This document shows positions 10,044 through 20,595 of a stretch of 64,000 nucleotides of DNA, piece after piece; within the stretch, counting starts at the first letter, position 1; each line of letters opens with the position of its first letter. The DNA is from Richelia sinica FACHB-800 (lineage in GTDB: Bacteria; Cyanobacteriota; Cyanobacteriia; Cyanobacteriales; Nostocaceae). Location: positions 93,590-157,589 of the forward strand of contig NZ_JACJTT010000009.1 in NCBI RefSeq assembly GCF_014698825.1, written 5' to 3'. Below the pieces are notes generated by a model. The model saw only the letters and a program-made list of their open reading frames with translations. It was not told the origin of the DNA and did no database searches. A program made the position numbers and the translations under genes.

Positions 10044-11423
10044 ATGACTGTAGATAATACAACAATCCCAACTGCAAATTGGTGGTCAAGTTTTCGCAAG
10101 TTTTTCCGACAGGAGTTTTTGCGCGTTCTCACAGATTTACGATTAGCAATTATTCTCCTGTTAATCATTGCCGTATTTAGTGTCACTGGAACTGTAATTG
10201 AACAAGGACAAACACCGGCTTTTTACCAAGCTAACTACCCAGAACATCCAGCTTTATTTGGGTTTTTGACTTGGAAGGTCATACAAGTCATTGGTTTAGA
10301 CCATGTGTATCGGACTTGGTGGTTTCTCAGTCTATTAGTTTTATTTGGTACTAGTTTAACTGCTTGTACTTTTACTCGCCAGTTACCAGCACTAAAAGCA
10401 GCCCAAAAGTGGAAATATTACGAAGAACCAAGGCAATTTCAAAAGTTAGCTTTAAGTGCCGAATTAAAGACAGATTCCTTAGAATCTTTGATTCCTATCT
10501 TGCAAAAAAAGCAGTATCGAATCTTTCAAGATAAGCATCACGAGCAAGATGATATTCTTTATGCCCGTAAAGGAATTGTGGGACGGATTGGTCCGATTAT
10601 CGTGCATATCGGTATTGTCACTATTCTATTAGGTGGAATTTGGGGAGCAATGACGGGATTTGTTGCCCAAGAAATGATTGCCAGTGGTAGTACATTTCAG
10701 GTCAAAAACATTATTGATGCTGGGCCGTTTGCTTCTCAAGATGTGCTCAAAGATTGGTCTGTAAAAGTTAATCGATTTTGGATTGATTATACTCCCAAAG
10801 GTGGCATTGACCAGTTTTATTCAGATATGTCTGTCTTGAATAAACAAGGGGAAGAAGTTGACCATGAAAAAATTTATGTCAATAAACCTCTGCGTTATCA
10901 TGGCGTAGTTTTTTATCAGACTGATTGGGGTATTGCTGGAGTCAAAATTCAATACAACAATAGTCCTATTTTTCAAATTCCTATGGGACAGTTAGACACT
11001 CAAGGTAAAGGTCGGATTTGGGGAACTTGGGTACCTACAAAACCTGATATGAGTGAAGGTGTATCTTTAATTGCTAAAGATTTACAAGGTATGGTTTTGG
11101 TTTATGACCAGACTGGTAAGCTGATTAATACCGTGAGAGCAGGAATGTCTACCCAAGTTAATGGTATTAATTTAAAAATTATTGATTTGGTTGGTAGTAC
11201 AGGATTACAAATTAAATTTGATCCTGGTATTCCTATTGTTTATATTGGCTTTGCTTTGTTGATGTTGGGTGTAGTGATGAGCTATTTTTCCCATTCACAA
11301 ATATGGGCTTTGCGGAAAGGAGATATTCTCTACATTGGGGGCAAAACTAACCGTGCTCAGGTTGCCTTTGAACAAGAAGTTTTAGGGATTTTAGAAAAGC
11401 TGAGTTCACCAGCTAAGTGTTAA
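10044..11423 (+). CDS. ccs1: Cytochrome c biogenesis protein Ccs1 (ResB family)
   Basis: Together with CcsA (not in this window) it delivers haem to apocytochrome c on the lumenal side of the thylakoid or the periplasm. 459 residues: three N-terminal membrane helices ([59 protein letters not shown]), a large soluble domain, and a last helix near [17 protein letters not shown]. It lies 3 bases behind ccdA, the usual cyanobacterial arrangement. Confidence 0.95.
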   Translation: MTVDNTTIPTANWWSSFRKFFRQEFLRVLTDLRLAIILLLIIAVFSVTGTVIEQGQTPAFYQANYPEHPALFGFLTWKVIQVIGLDHVYRTWWFLSLLVLFGTSLTACTFTRQLPALKAAQKWKYYEEPRQFQKLALSAELKTDSLESLIPILQKKQYRIFQDKHHEQDDILYARKGIVGRIGPIIVHIGIVTILLGGIWGAMTGFVAQEMIASGSTFQVKNIIDAGPFASQDVLKDWSVKVNRFWIDYTPKGGIDQFYSDMSVLNKQGEEVDHEKIYVNKPLRYHGVVFYQTDWGIAGVKIQYNNSPIFQIPMGQLDTQGKGRIWGTWVPTKPDMSEGVSLIAKDLQGMVLVYDQTGKLINTVRAGMSTQVNGINLKIIDLVGSTGLQIKFDPGIPIVYIGFALLMLGVVMSYFSHSQIWALRKGDILYIGGKTNRAQVAFEQEVLGILEKLSSPAKC

Positions 11424-11468
11424 ATTTCCTAACTGCCTTGTCTACGAATATCAATATTAACTACATCA

Positions 11469-11495
11469 AACCCGCCTATGCGGGTTATTTTATTT
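11469..11495 (+). terminator. Intrinsic terminator of ccdA-ccs1
   Basis: AACCCGC (11469-11475), a 4-nt loop, GCGGGTT (11480-11486), then ATTTTATTT. It lies about 45 bases after the ccs1 stop. Confidence 0.8.
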
Positions 11496-11863
11496 ATAGC
11501 AATGGACAGAACGGTTAGGACGTTAACTAACCCTCTTTCATTAAACTGGGAATCACAAAAATAATTTCCTAATTTTGAAATCCAGATGTGATAAAGGTTT
11601 GAACATTTTATTACTAACAAAATATGGCGAACATTTTGAAACATTAATAAATCGCCAAAACCCTTGTTAAATCAAGGTCTTAAATTTTGTGTTCCCTAGA
11701 GTCATGGAAGAGGGTTAGTTAAAAAATAATCTCAATAACTTACAAAAAACTTTCTCTCTATAGATAGAAGTTCCTATCACATCACAGTTTGATACAATTT
11801 TTTTGTATGAATTTAACCTGGGCGGTTTACAGTAGAATTCATGAAGCTTTTTAGTAATTATTT
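11496..11863. other. Intergenic region upstream of the CDF transporter
   Basis: AT-rich and without a convincing gene. A 71-codon minus-strand frame here has no Shine-Dalgarno site and no recognisable domain. The promoter of the transporter should lie in the last 100 bases, but I cannot place it. Confidence 0.4.
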
Positions 11864-12766
11864 ATGATTTACGATAACCGCGCTGAGGTGCGTAAAGTTT
11901 TAGTTATTACCCTTTTGTTAAACTTGTTTGTACTGGTTTTAAAAGCATTGGTTGGAACTTGGACAGGTTCTTTAAGTCTGCTGGCTGATGCTTTGCACAG
12001 TGTAACTGATAGTGCTAACAATGTTTTGGGTTTAGTTGCTAGTAAATTTTCTTCTCCATTACCAGACCGTGAACATCCCTACGGACACCATAAATTTGAA
12101 GCAGTAGGTGCTTTAGGGATTGCAGCTTTTTTAGGAATTGCTTGTTTTGAAATTATCCAAGGAGCAATAGAAAGAATAATTAAAGGTGGAGAGCCAGTAA
12201 GAATATCTGCTCCTGAGTTATGGTTATTGCTAATGGTGCTGGGTGTGAATATTTTTGTTGCTTTTTATGAACGAGGTGTTGGTCAACGGGTAGGTAGCCA
12301 AATATTGATTGCTGATTCAACCCACACCATGAGTGATGTGTGGGTAACTATTTCTGTAATTGGTGGCTTAATTGGTGTGTGGCTGGGTTATCAGTGGTTA
12401 GATATTGTGTTAGCCTTTCCTGTTGCTTTATTAGTATTTTGGAGTGGTTGGTCAGTTTTAAAGGAAAATTTACCTTGGTTAGTGGATGAAATGGCGATCG
12501 CTCCCGAAGCTATTCATGCGATCGCTGTTTCTGTCCCTGGTGTGATTAATTGTCATGAAATTGCTTCCCGTGGAGTCCTGGGCCGTCAAGTGTTTATGGA
12601 AATGCACCTAATTGTAGATGCACCAGATGTGGAAACTGCTCACTTAATTACAGAAGAAGTGGAACGTCAATTAGAACAGCGTTTCAGTCCTGTGAGGATT
12701 TCCATTCACGTTGAACCACCAAAATATCAATCTCCACATATTACTTTTGAACCGGAGTCACAGTGA
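11864..12766 (+). CDS. Cation diffusion facilitator (CDF) family transporter
   Basis: Exports divalent metal ions by proton antiport at the inner membrane. 300 residues with about six membrane segments and a cytoplasmic C-terminal domain. The metal-site motifs of the family are present: DALHSVTDSANN in helix 2 (the S-D pair), HPYGHHKFE after it, and DSTHTMSDVWVT in helix 5. Metal choice (Zn, Mn, Fe or Co) cannot be decided by eye. Confidence 0.92.
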   Translation: MIYDNRAEVRKVLVITLLLNLFVLVLKALVGTWTGSLSLLADALHSVTDSANNVLGLVASKFSSPLPDREHPYGHHKFEAVGALGIAAFLGIACFEIIQGAIERIIKGGEPVRISAPELWLLLMVLGVNIFVAFYERGVGQRVGSQILIADSTHTMSDVWVTISVIGGLIGVWLGYQWLDIVLAFPVALLVFWSGWSVLKENLPWLVDEMAIAPEAIHAIAVSVPGVINCHEIASRGVLGRQVFMEMHLIVDAPDVETAHLITEEVERQLEQRFSPVRISIHVEPPKYQSPHITFEPESQ

Positions 12767-12937
12767 CAGATGACAGGTCAAAAAATAAAATCACGTGGTG
12801 ACTGTCTTGAATTTCCAGCGATCGCTACAAAAATATTTAACCGACAAGTACCAAAGGTAAGGGTTTAGCAATGCTAAACCCCTACGCAAAAATATAATTA
12901 ATACGAATTCGCCAAAAGCAACCAACAAATTGAGAAG

Positions 12938-12993
12938 ACCCCTCCCCAACCCTCCCCGCAAGCGGGGAGGGTGCGCGATAGCGCGGGTGGGGT
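12938..12993. repeat. Multi-arm palindromic repeat between convergent genes
   Basis: ACCCC (12938-12942) pairs with GGGGT (12989-12993) and encloses two inner hairpins. One is CCCTCCCCGC/GCGGGGAGGG (12950-12959 with 12962-12971) and the other is GCGC-GATA-GCGC (12973-12984). It lies between the 3' ends of the CDF gene and guaA and could act as a two-way terminator. Relatives occur at 4935-5150. Confidence 0.75.
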
Positions 12994-13063
12994 AATCATC
13001 TGTGTGCAAAATTTTTCGAGTTGGTATAATTCCCCATTTCAGGAATGCTTCCCTATCTCGTTT

Positions 13064-14689
13064 CTATTCCCATTCGATGGTTCCAGGTGGCTTAGAGGTG
13101 ATGTCATACACCACACGGTTGACACCTTTCACTTCATTGACGATGCGGTTGGAAATAGCTTCTAGAACATCGTATGGTACACGGGCCCAGTCGGCTGTCA
13201 TTCCGTCTTCACTGGTAACAATCCGCAGCACAATTGGGTAAGCATAGGTACGTTTATCACCCATGACACCAACGCTACGAATGGGCAATAAAACAGCGAA
13301 GGCTTGCCAATATTCGTTATATAAACCGCGTTGATTAATCTCTTGACGGACGATTAAATCAGCATCACGCAGGATATTTAACCTTTCCGCGGTGACTTCA
13401 CCCAAGATGCGAATTGCTAACCCAGGGCCGGGAAAGGGCTGACGTTGAACAATTTCTTCTGGTAAACCTAAAGAACGCCCAACTTTACGGACTTCATCTT
13501 TGAAGAGTTTCCGTAATGGTTCCACGAGTTTAAATCTCAGGTCTTTAGGTAAGCCACCGACGTTGTGATGACTCTTAATTTTCACTGCTACTCGTTCACC
13601 TGTTTGGGGGTCAACGTTGGTATCAGCAGATTCAATTACGTCAGGATAGAGGGTTCCTTGGGCTAAATAGTCAAAGTGTCCGAGACGTTTCGATGTTTCT
13701 TCAAAAGCACGGATAAACTCATGACCGATGCGACGACGTTTTTCTTCAGGGTCTGTGATCTCATTTAGGGCTGTCAGGAAGCGATCGCGTTCATTGACAT
13801 ACTCGACAGGAATATGAAACTGTTCTTGGAACAGCTTTAACAGTCTTTCTGGTTCGTACTTCCGCATAAAGCCTTGGTCAATGAACACACAAGTCAACTG
13901 GTCACCAATGGCTTTGTGAAGTAAGAAGGCTAAAGTAGAAGAATCTACACCACCAGAAAGTGCTAAAAGTACCCGTTTATCTCCAACTTTCGCCCGAATC
14001 TCCCGAATAGATTCTTCGACAAAGGCTGCGGTTGTCCAGGTGGGTTCACAATCACAAATATGGTAAACAAAGTTGCGAATTAAAGCTATACCACCAATGG
14101 AATGTACTACCTCTGGATGGAATTGCACACCATAGAGTTTCTTGTGATGGTCAGCAATAGCCGCACAGGGAGTATTATCTGTATGGGCTAGCAGTTCAAA
14201 TCCTGGTGGCATGGAGGTTACAGAGTCACCGTGACTCATCCACATGGTTGTGCCATCTTCCACGTTGGTCAACAGGTCTGTGGGATCATCTATATAGAGT
14301 GATGCCTTACCATATTCACCCCGGTCAGCTTTGGTAACTTCTCCACCCAGTTGATTGACCATCAACTGCATTCCATAGCAAACACCCAAAACAGGTATAC
14401 CTAATTTCCAGATTTCTGGGTCACAATGGGGTGCATAGTCGCTGTATACTGAACTTGGCCCACCGGAGAGAATAATTCCTTTGGGGTTGAGTTGACGTAA
14501 TTGTTCAGCTGTGGTGCGATAGGAAAGAACTTCCGAATATACTTGAGTTTCGCGGATACGTCGGGCAATGAGTTCTGAATATTGAGAACCAAAGTCAAGA
14601 ATTACAATCATTTGGCGATTTAGCTGCCCCAAATTCTCCTGGTCTTGAGGTGCTTGTTGGTCGGTTAGTAGAGTCACCGCTGTATTCAT
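13064..14689 (-). CDS. guaA: GMP synthase (glutamine-hydrolysing)
   Basis: Converts XMP to GMP in purine synthesis. 541 residues: an N-terminal class I glutamine amidotransferase domain with nucleophile C104 in GVCYGMQLM and the HPEVVHS dyad. It is followed by an ATP-pyrophosphatase domain with the PP-loop LSGGVDSS and a C-terminal dimerisation domain ending in the family signature PPGTIEWE. The roughly 20-residue leader before [13 protein letters not shown] is common in cyanobacterial GuaA. It lies downstream of cbiD on the same strand, separated by about 220 bases. Confidence 0.98.
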   Translation of the reverse strand: MNTAVTLLTDQQAPQDQENLGQLNRQMIVILDFGSQYSELIARRIRETQVYSEVLSYRTTAEQLRQLNPKGIILSGGPSSVYSDYAPHCDPEIWKLGIPVLGVCYGMQLMVNQLGGEVTKADRGEYGKASLYIDDPTDLLTNVEDGTTMWMSHGDSVTSMPPGFELLAHTDNTPCAAIADHHKKLYGVQFHPEVVHSIGGIALIRNFVYHICDCEPTWTTAAFVEESIREIRAKVGDKRVLLALSGGVDSSTLAFLLHKAIGDQLTCVFIDQGFMRKYEPERLLKLFQEQFHIPVEYVNERDRFLTALNEITDPEEKRRRIGHEFIRAFEETSKRLGHFDYLAQGTLYPDVIESADTNVDPQTGERVAVKIKSHHNVGGLPKDLRFKLVEPLRKLFKDEVRKVGRSLGLPEEIVQRQPFPGPGLAIRILGEVTAERLNILRDADLIVRQEINQRGLYNEYWQAFAVLLPIRSVGVMGDKRTYAYPIVLRIVTSEDGMTADWARVPYDVLEAISNRIVNEVKGVNRVVYDITSKPPGTIEWE

Positions 14690-14783
14690 GATGGCGAGAG
14701 TGTGTCTTTAAAGATAAGAGATCGCTAATTAATGGTCTAAGTTTTGCCTAAATGGGCAGCTAATGGTATGCAAAGAGTATATA

Positions 14784-14803
14784 GACGCGACTTACACCGC
14801 GTC
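14784..14803. repeat. Small GACGCG hairpin in the cbiD-guaA gap
   Basis: GACGCG (14784-14789) and CGCGTC (14798-14803) with an 8-nt loop. Short palindromes of this type are scattered in Nostocales intergenic DNA. There is no T run. Confidence 0.4.
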
Positions 14804-14908
14804 CGTTTAGCCATGTTCTGGGCTAGGATATTTAGAAAAACAAAATCACTCTAGAGCAGTTATTGAAAAAATTATTGATTTGGTTTATTTATGATAATTC
14901 ATATTAAG

Positions 14909-16024
14909 TTAACACAATTTATGCAATAACATGCAACCTGTTTGACTTTTAATAATAATTTCTCGATCGCGATCAAAAAGCACAGAACCAGCAACTGTGA
15001 TACCTTGACCCTGGTCGCTATGGCTGTGGATATATTCTGCTACCCGCAGGTCAATGGTTTCAGCAATGGCCCTATATATTTGCATGACCCAATTACTGTG
15101 ATTTTGACTATCAAGCGATCGCAAATGTTGTAGTGCTGCTTCAGCGGTGGGTGAATTAAATACTTGATGGATATCAGCAGCGGGTAAGCCCACCATAGCA
15201 CAATGAGCCGTGAGAATTTCCCGCCGACCGTCAGCTAAATGATGATGGGTGTGAAAAATTCCCCCGGCCAGTTTCATTAATTTGCCGTGGTAACCAAACA
15301 ATAAAATTTCTTTGACACCTAAGACATTGGCTGCTACCAACATGGGCCCTAACCAATTAGCTGTTTTCACTAATTGTTCAGGGTTAATTCCTAGTTTGCG
15401 CGCTAAATCTAGGCCATTTTCCCCAATACAGAAAACTAATGTTGAAAAGCGACTGGCTTTAGCTGCTAAATCAGCCCGGAAAGCCTCTAATTGATCAGGT
15501 GTACTCAACGGTTGAGAAATACCTGTAGTTCCTAATAAAGAAAGTCCTTCTACTACACCAAAGGCAGAGTTAGAAGTTCTCACAGCGAGCGATCGCCCGG
15601 CTGGTAAGATAATCGTGACCGCTATTTTTTCCCCTGGTGCTAGTAGTCGGCGTAAATTTTCTCGTAATAAGGTTTGAGCATAGCCATAAATTGCTGGTGC
15701 ATCACTAGCATTCTGAATTTTGCCAATTCCTTCTCCCCCTTTAATCATGACAACTTCCCCATCATCTGTCCGCCACTCCACCAAGGCCCAAACTGGTGTA
15801 TTTTTGGTCAAATCCAGATTATCACCAGGGTCGCTGCGGCTAATTCCTAAGGCTTGAGTTGCCGACAATCCTGCTACCTGCTCAATCGGTATTTCTGCTA
15901 TTTCTACAGGTGTAATTAAATCAACTGTCACCATTGCCAGTGACTGTTGATGACGCAGCCAATGTAAAGCTGCTATCGCAGCCCCACAAGCAAACACAGG
16001 GAGAGTATATCCAAAACGGGACAT
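14909..16024 (-). CDS. cbiD: Cobalt-precorrin-5B C1-methyltransferase CbiD
   Basis: Methylates C1 of the corrin ring in the anaerobic cobalamin (pseudocobalamin) pathway. The family signature AVRTSNSAFGVVEGLSLLGT is clear, and the N-terminus GYTLPVFACGAAIAAL and the GGEGIG segment also fit. I start at the ATG at 16024; the frame opens at a TTG at 16036 four codons earlier. Neighbours are not cobalamin genes, which is usual in cyanobacteria, where these genes are scattered. No cobalamin riboswitch is visible upstream. Confidence 0.95.
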   Translation of the reverse strand: MSRFGYTLPVFACGAAIAALHWLRHQQSLAMVTVDLITPVEIAEIPIEQVAGLSATQALGISRSDPGDNLDLTKNTPVWALVEWRTDDGEVVMIKGGEGIGKIQNASDAPAIYGYAQTLLRENLRRLLAPGEKIAVTIILPAGRSLAVRTSNSAFGVVEGLSLLGTTGISQPLSTPDQLEAFRADLAAKASRFSTLVFCIGENGLDLARKLGINPEQLVKTANWLGPMLVAANVLGVKEILLFGYHGKLMKLAGGIFHTHHHLADGRREILTAHCAMVGLPAADIHQVFNSPTAEAALQHLRSLDSQNHSNWVMQIYRAIAETIDLRVAEYIHSHSDQGQGITVAGSVLFDRDREIIIKSQTGCMLLHKLC

Positions 16025-16124
16025 GGGCAAAATCAAATGTTTGGTGATTAAATCTGTCCGTTGGTCACTGTTGATTCATTGGTAAAGGACAGGCAAATTT
16101 TTCGCCTCTCACCTCTGGCCAATT

Positions 16125-16484
16125 CTAAACCCCAACCTCTGCCAGTAAATTTTGCATAGCTTCCCAAGAGATAGCGGTTTGAATATAACGAGGTGATTCA
16201 GGGTTGTAAGGGCTAGCGATACGGTCAATGGCGATAATTTTCGCCTCATCTGGGAGGACGGGTATATCTGGATCAAAAGCTGTAGCACGCATTAATGAGC
16301 TAGAAAACCCTTTAAAAACGGCGATTTTGTCCTGATCTTCCTCTAGTTCTATGGTGACGATCAAAACCTCTTGGGGTCGCTTGATTGTGTACTGTTCTAG
16401 CCTTTTAGCAATGGAATTATTCATCAATAACAAACTGTCAAACATTACTTCATGGTCAAGATTGAAGATGGAATCCACCTTCAT
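16125..16484 (-). CDS. Conserved cyanobacterial hypothetical protein
   Basis: 119 residues without a recognised motif. The segment RPQEVLIVTIELEEDQDKIA followed by AVFKGFSSSLM looks like a small beta-rich domain, and I recall similar proteins across cyanobacteria and plant plastids (possibly DUF7734, not certain). The ATG lies 9 bases behind the stop of the upstream DUF3177 gene, so the two are probably one transcript. A later in-frame ATG (codon 14) is an alternative start. Confidence 0.75.
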   Translation of the reverse strand: MKVDSIFNLDHEVMFDSLLLMNNSIAKRLEQYTIKRPQEVLIVTIELEEDQDKIAVFKGFSSSLMRATAFDPDIPVLPDEAKIIAIDRIASPYNPESPRYIQTAISWEAMQNLLAEVGV

Positions 16485-16493
16485 GTTTAGCGG

Positions 16494-17084
16494 TTATTGA
16501 GTCGCTGAACGTCCTTGTTTACCGAGTTTAAACAAGATAAAATAGCTGAGATAAAGCACATAAATGACTAAAGCAATTATTCCCAAGAAACCCAGGAAAG
16601 CAGGTTTGCTATTATGATGGAAATAATCTTTAAACAGTAATGGTGCTTCTAACCACACGCTACAGTAGTTGGTTTTCAAAGTTGTGGAAGAGAAAGCACA
16701 ACTCAAAAAAGGCGCAAATGCGATCGCACCGAGAATGGAATAAACTGTTGTTGCCCATCGCCACGATCTGAACAGCAATTTCAATAGACCCTTGGGTTGA
16801 TACTCAATTTCATCATTCAGATCCACCCAAAACCACAGAGATATGGGAATGAGAATGCGTGCTATCCAATCGGTAATAAAACTGACAGCAAATCCACCCA
16901 TCATCAAATAAATTGTGATGATCCACAAACTAGCAACTCGCCAGTAAATCATTAACAAACGTTGTATTCCTTCTGCTTTTTGCACAAAAGCCCAAATCAG
17001 CAGAATTAAGGGAATAATCACGATAAATAATACCGCCAGCCGATAATCTATCCAGACGTAAGGGCGGAACCATACTTGTGTCAT
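16494..17084 (-). CDS. DUF3177-family membrane protein
   Basis: 196 residues with four or five hydrophobic helices: AVLFIVIIPLILLIWAF, VASLWIITIYLMMGGFAV, ILIPISLWFWVDL, ATTVYSILGAIAFAPFL and GIIALVIYVLYLSYFIL. The layout matches the cyanobacteria-specific DUF3177 family of unknown function. It is first of a two-gene unit with the gene at 16125. Confidence 0.8.
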   Translation of the reverse strand: MTQVWFRPYVWIDYRLAVLFIVIIPLILLIWAFVQKAEGIQRLLMIYWRVASLWIITIYLMMGGFAVSFITDWIARILIPISLWFWVDLNDEIEYQPKGLLKLLFRSWRWATTVYSILGAIAFAPFLSCAFSSTTLKTNYCSVWLEAPLLFKDYFHHNSKPAFLGFLGIIALVIYVLYLSYFILFKLGKQGRSATQ

Positions 17085-17393
17085 AACTAGTTGTTAATCA
17101 ATCAATACAAAATTTAACTGTTGTTTTCCAATTTATTGCTAATGTTCCAGAATTGTTAAGAATTGAGCAAATCTGTCTGGGGACAGGAATGAGGGCAAAA
17201 TAGGTGACAATTCAGGAAAAATCCAGCTTACAGACCAAAATCTCCTTAAAGCATCGTCCAGACACATCAAAATTTCTTTATTAGGATATCGATACTTTAG
17301 TTTATGTATATGCAGGCAGTTTGATTTTGCTAGGTAAGTTTTGATTCTTGTCTAACTCTTGCCACATAAACATTAGCCAACGATTATAGAGCG
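17085..17393. other. Gap between the cp12 terminator and the DUF3177 gene
   Basis: AT-rich with no ORF that looks real. It should hold the promoter of the DUF3177 gene, which I cannot place. Confidence 0.4.
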
Positions 17394-17417
17394 AAAAACG
17401 GGGAATAATTTCCCCGT
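17394..17417 (-). terminator. Intrinsic terminator of cp12
   Basis: Read on the minus strand: ACGGGGA, a 6-nt loop, TCCCCGT, then TTTT (stem 17398-17404 with 17411-17417). It lies about 100 bases beyond the cp12 stop, leaving a rather long 3' untranslated region. Confidence 0.82.
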
Positions 17418-17516
17418 CTAGCTGAAAATGTTTATTCAAATCATAAACTGCTGTGTTTTGCCAGTTGAGTTTATGGCTGTTGAGTTCTGGAAGGAAAAAT
17501 GGTCTAGGCTACATTT

Positions 17517-17762
17517 CTAGTCGTCGTAAACACGGCACTCAGCAGCTTCTGGATTATCATCACAATATTGTTCTAGGGAATTTTTGGGTTTATTTTGACG
17601 TTGATGGGAAGCTTCTGCTTGTAGTTCTTCCACTGCATCCCAAGCAGCAGCACACTCAGCTGAGTTGCTACCACTGATATCGCAGACTGTACGAGCGTTT
17701 TCTACTTCTTCTCTGATTTTATCGTCAATTGGGGTCTCGGTTTTTTCTTGGATGTTGGTCAT
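17517..17762 (-). CDS. cp12: Calvin-cycle regulatory protein CP12
   Basis: An 81-residue, mostly disordered protein that links GAPDH and phosphoribulokinase into an inactive complex in the dark, when its disulfides form. Both redox cysteine pairs are present: C27 and C37, and C67 and C76. The core AWDAVEEL (40-47) and the C-terminal CRVYDD that enters the GAPDH active site are intact. It is full length for a canonical CP12 without CBS domains. Transcribed alone, with its own terminator. Confidence 0.97.
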   Translation of the reverse strand: MTNIQEKTETPIDDKIREEVENARTVCDISGSNSAECAAAWDAVEELQAEASHQRQNKPKNSLEQYCDDNPEAAECRVYDD

Positions 17763-18123
17763 CTTTTTAGTCTCGTTATTTTTTTGCTGATAGGGGTTGA
17801 GAAAAATTCAAAAATGGCAGTTTTTACTTTATCATCTACCATTTTACCCATTTCATAGGTGAGTGTATATACTCATTCATCAATCCCTAACCTTTGCAGG
17901 GATTATTTTCATCTTCAATGTGGTGAGATTTGGGTTTTTCGATACTGTAGCGTCAATACTATGGGGGATTAATCATACAATATATGTAAATTTGTACAGC
18001 AGGGAGCGACACCCCCAATCATGGGGATGTTGAAAGGTCTAGTGTGAAGTCTAGTCAGATGTAATACTTCCCTGACGCAAATAGATGAACAAATAGCCCG
18101 AATATAGAAACAGTCCAGAACTC
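17763..18123. other. Divergent promoter region between cp12 and the FIST gene
   Basis: No gene. It contains a 7-bp hairpin AATCCCT/AGGGATT (17882-17888 with 17898-17904) followed by ATTTTC. It could be a weak plus-strand terminator or part of the cp12 upstream region. Promoter elements cannot be placed. Confidence 0.4.
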
Positions 18124-19341
18124 ATGGCAGATCAAATGCAGTGGGCAAATGCCCTATCTACCCGTCCCTCCTTGGAAGCAGCTGTTACAGAGGTGGTACA
18201 AAAAGCTGTTTCAGCTTTACCGGCACCTGCGGATTTAGGACTGGTTTTCATTTCATCTGCTTTTATGAGTGAGTATTCTCGACTCTTACCTTTATTGGCA
18301 GAGAAATTGTCTGTCCCAGTGTTGATTGGTTGTAGTGCTGGGGGTGTGATTGGTGAAAAGGAAGGACAAACTCAGGAAATAGAAGCGGAACCAGCAATTA
18401 GCCTTACCTTAGCTCATCTGCCAGGGGTAGAAGTGAAACCTTTTCATGTGCTAGCAGATGAATTACCAGATTTAGACAGTTCCCCCAATGCTTGGATTGA
18501 TTTGCTTGGTGTTTCTCCGTCTGAGAAACCCCAATTTATTGTTTTGTCTAGTCCTACTGGTGCGGGAATTAATGACCTATTACAGGGGTTGGATTTTGCT
18601 TATCCAGGTTCGGTGACGGTAGGTGGTCTAGCTAGTAGCGGGTTTATGAATGGTCGTGTGGCTTTGTTTTGTGGCGATCGCTTGCATCGAGAAGGTACAG
18701 TGGGAGTAGCATTGGCTGGCAATATTGTGTTGGATACGATTGTGGCCCAAGGATGCCGACCCATTGGGGAACCGTTGCGAGTCACCAAAGCGGAACGAAA
18801 TATTATTTTAGAGTTAGATGAAAAAGTCCCTTTGAACTTGTTGCGGGACTTGATTAGCAGTTTAAGTGAAGAAGAACGTAAGTTAGCCCAACATTCTCTG
18901 TTTGTGGGGTTGGCAATGGATGAGTTTAAGCTGAACTTACAGCAAGGTGATTTTTTAATTCGTAATATTTTAGGGGTAGATCCAACGGCTGGGGCCATTG
19001 CTATTGGCGATCGCATTCGTCCTGGACAAAGGTTACAATTTCACCTACGAGATGCCCATGCTTCTGCGGAAGATTTAGAGTTTTTGTTGGAGAAGTACCA
19101 AAACCAATACCCAGATGATGAGCAAGTTTCTGCTTGTGGGGCGTTGATGTTTACCTGTCTAGGACGAGGCCAAGGGCTTTACAACCAAGCAAATTTTGAT
19201 TCCCAGTTATTTAACCAATATGTTGAAGATATTCCTGTGGGAGGCTTCTTCTGTGGGGGTGAAATTGGCCCTGTCGGTGGGAGAACATTTTTACATGGTT
19301 ATACTTCTGTATTCGCTATTTGCCGTCAAGCCCATTCCTAA
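18124..19341 (+). CDS. FIST-domain sensory protein
   Basis: 405 residues covering FIST_N (PVLIGCSAGGVIGE at the front, PGSVTVGGLASSG) and FIST_C (GLAMDEFK, GALMFTCLGRG, VGGFFCGGEIGPVGG). FIST domains are thought to sense small ligands, perhaps amino acids, and are usually fused or linked to signalling proteins. Here the domain stands alone with no kinase or cyclase attached. Convergent with the phosphoesterase gene, only 14 bases apart. Confidence 0.88.
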   Translation: MADQMQWANALSTRPSLEAAVTEVVQKAVSALPAPADLGLVFISSAFMSEYSRLLPLLAEKLSVPVLIGCSAGGVIGEKEGQTQEIEAEPAISLTLAHLPGVEVKPFHVLADELPDLDSSPNAWIDLLGVSPSEKPQFIVLSSPTGAGINDLLQGLDFAYPGSVTVGGLASSGFMNGRVALFCGDRLHREGTVGVALAGNIVLDTIVAQGCRPIGEPLRVTKAERNIILELDEKVPLNLLRDLISSLSEEERKLAQHSLFVGLAMDEFKLNLQQGDFLIRNILGVDPTAGAIAIGDRIRPGQRLQFHLRDAHASAEDLEFLLEKYQNQYPDDEQVSACGALMFTCLGRGQGLYNQANFDSQLFNQYVEDIPVGGFFCGGEIGPVGGRTFLHGYTSVFAICRQAHS

Positions 19342-19355
19342 ATAGCTATCACCTT

Positions 19356-20465
19356 TTATCCATGACCGATTAACAAGGTGCTGTGGTTATCTATCAGGGT
19401 AGCACTGCTATCATGAGCGATCGCCCCATATTGTTGAATATAGCTGCGGACATGGACAGGAAAATCTGGATAATCTAATACTGCATCCCCATCGGCTACT
19501 GTAGCCCAAAAATCCCGCATCCCAGGGGCTAACTCCTGTGCTTGGGTTAAGGGTAAATTTAGAGGTGGCAAAGTTAATAGCTTGACGAGAAAGGGATAGG
19601 AGCGATCGCCCATCCATTTTCGTGATAGATGTTGTAAGTTAGGAAAATCCGGCACAGACTCGACCCGATGGGAGACGATTTGTAACCATTCTCGATGAAA
19701 ATCATCACGATAATATTCCAGCACCCGATAAGGATGGGGATAGCTGACTAGAGAGCCTGTAGTAATATCATATACGCCTTGCGAGCAGGCTACATCTTGG
19801 ACATGGAGATGACCAGTAAACACTAATTTGACTTTGTAGCGTTTGAGAATGGCTAATAATTCCCCAGCATTTTCCAGCATATACCGATGAGCCATAGGAT
19901 GACGCGATTGATTCGGTAAATGTTCGACCACATTGTGATGAACCATGACCAAAACTAACTCATCCTGAACCTGTTGTAGTTCTGCCTCTAGCCATTGTAA
20001 TTGTTGCCGATCTATCCTTCCTACCTGCTGTTCGTCCTGATCAAATGAGTTAGAATTCAGACCAATGAGCCGCACCCCAGGCAATATTGACTGAGAATAA
20101 TATATTTGCTCTGGTTGTTCATAACCAAATTTTTGATAATAATAGGGAAAATCTGCACAACCAATAGATTGTTGATTGGCCTTTAACACTGGCACATCAT
20201 GATTTCCTGGCACCACATAAACAGGAAAGGGTAGCTGAGATAATCTTTTTTGCAACCATTCGTGATTTTGTGGTTCACCATGCTGAGTTAAATCCCCAGG
20301 AATTAATAAAAAATCAAGATTTAGCTGCATTAAATGTTCTAGTACACTTTCCAAAGCGGGAATACTCACCTCGACTAAATGAAATCGACTAGGGTGATCC
20401 CATATGGTATGTGGTAGAGCAATGTGTAAGTCGCTCACTATGCCAAAACGAAATTTTAAAGTCAT
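19356..20465 (-). CDS. Calcineurin-like metallophosphoesterase
   Basis: 369 residues with all five metal-binding blocks in order: SDLHIA, PGDLTQHG, PGNHDVP, MVHHNV and GHLHVQD. These coordinate a two-metal centre. The first 250 residues resemble Icc/CpdA-type enzymes that cut cyclic nucleotides or other phosphodiesters. The remaining 120 residues are an unassigned C-terminal extension. The substrate is unknown. Confidence 0.88.
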   Translation of the reverse strand: MTLKFRFGIVSDLHIALPHTIWDHPSRFHLVEVSIPALESVLEHLMQLNLDFLLIPGDLTQHGEPQNHEWLQKRLSQLPFPVYVVPGNHDVPVLKANQQSIGCADFPYYYQKFGYEQPEQIYYSQSILPGVRLIGLNSNSFDQDEQQVGRIDRQQLQWLEAELQQVQDELVLVMVHHNVVEHLPNQSRHPMAHRYMLENAGELLAILKRYKVKLVFTGHLHVQDVACSQGVYDITTGSLVSYPHPYRVLEYYRDDFHREWLQIVSHRVESVPDFPNLQHLSRKWMGDRSYPFLVKLLTLPPLNLPLTQAQELAPGMRDFWATVADGDAVLDYPDFPVHVRSYIQQYGAIAHDSSATLIDNHSTLLIGHG

Positions 20466-20595
20466 TGATTTAAGAAGATGTTAATAGCAAGAATACCCTC
20501 TTTTTTCAAAGTATAACTCTTGCCCTGTCTACCTGTAGAGCAACAAATAGACTTAACATTTATATACATAATTCGATATCCAAGGAGAACTAACT

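Noticed and set aside
11429..11644. 71-codon minus-strand frame after ccs1
   Set aside because: It runs across the ccs1 terminator and has no ribosome site.
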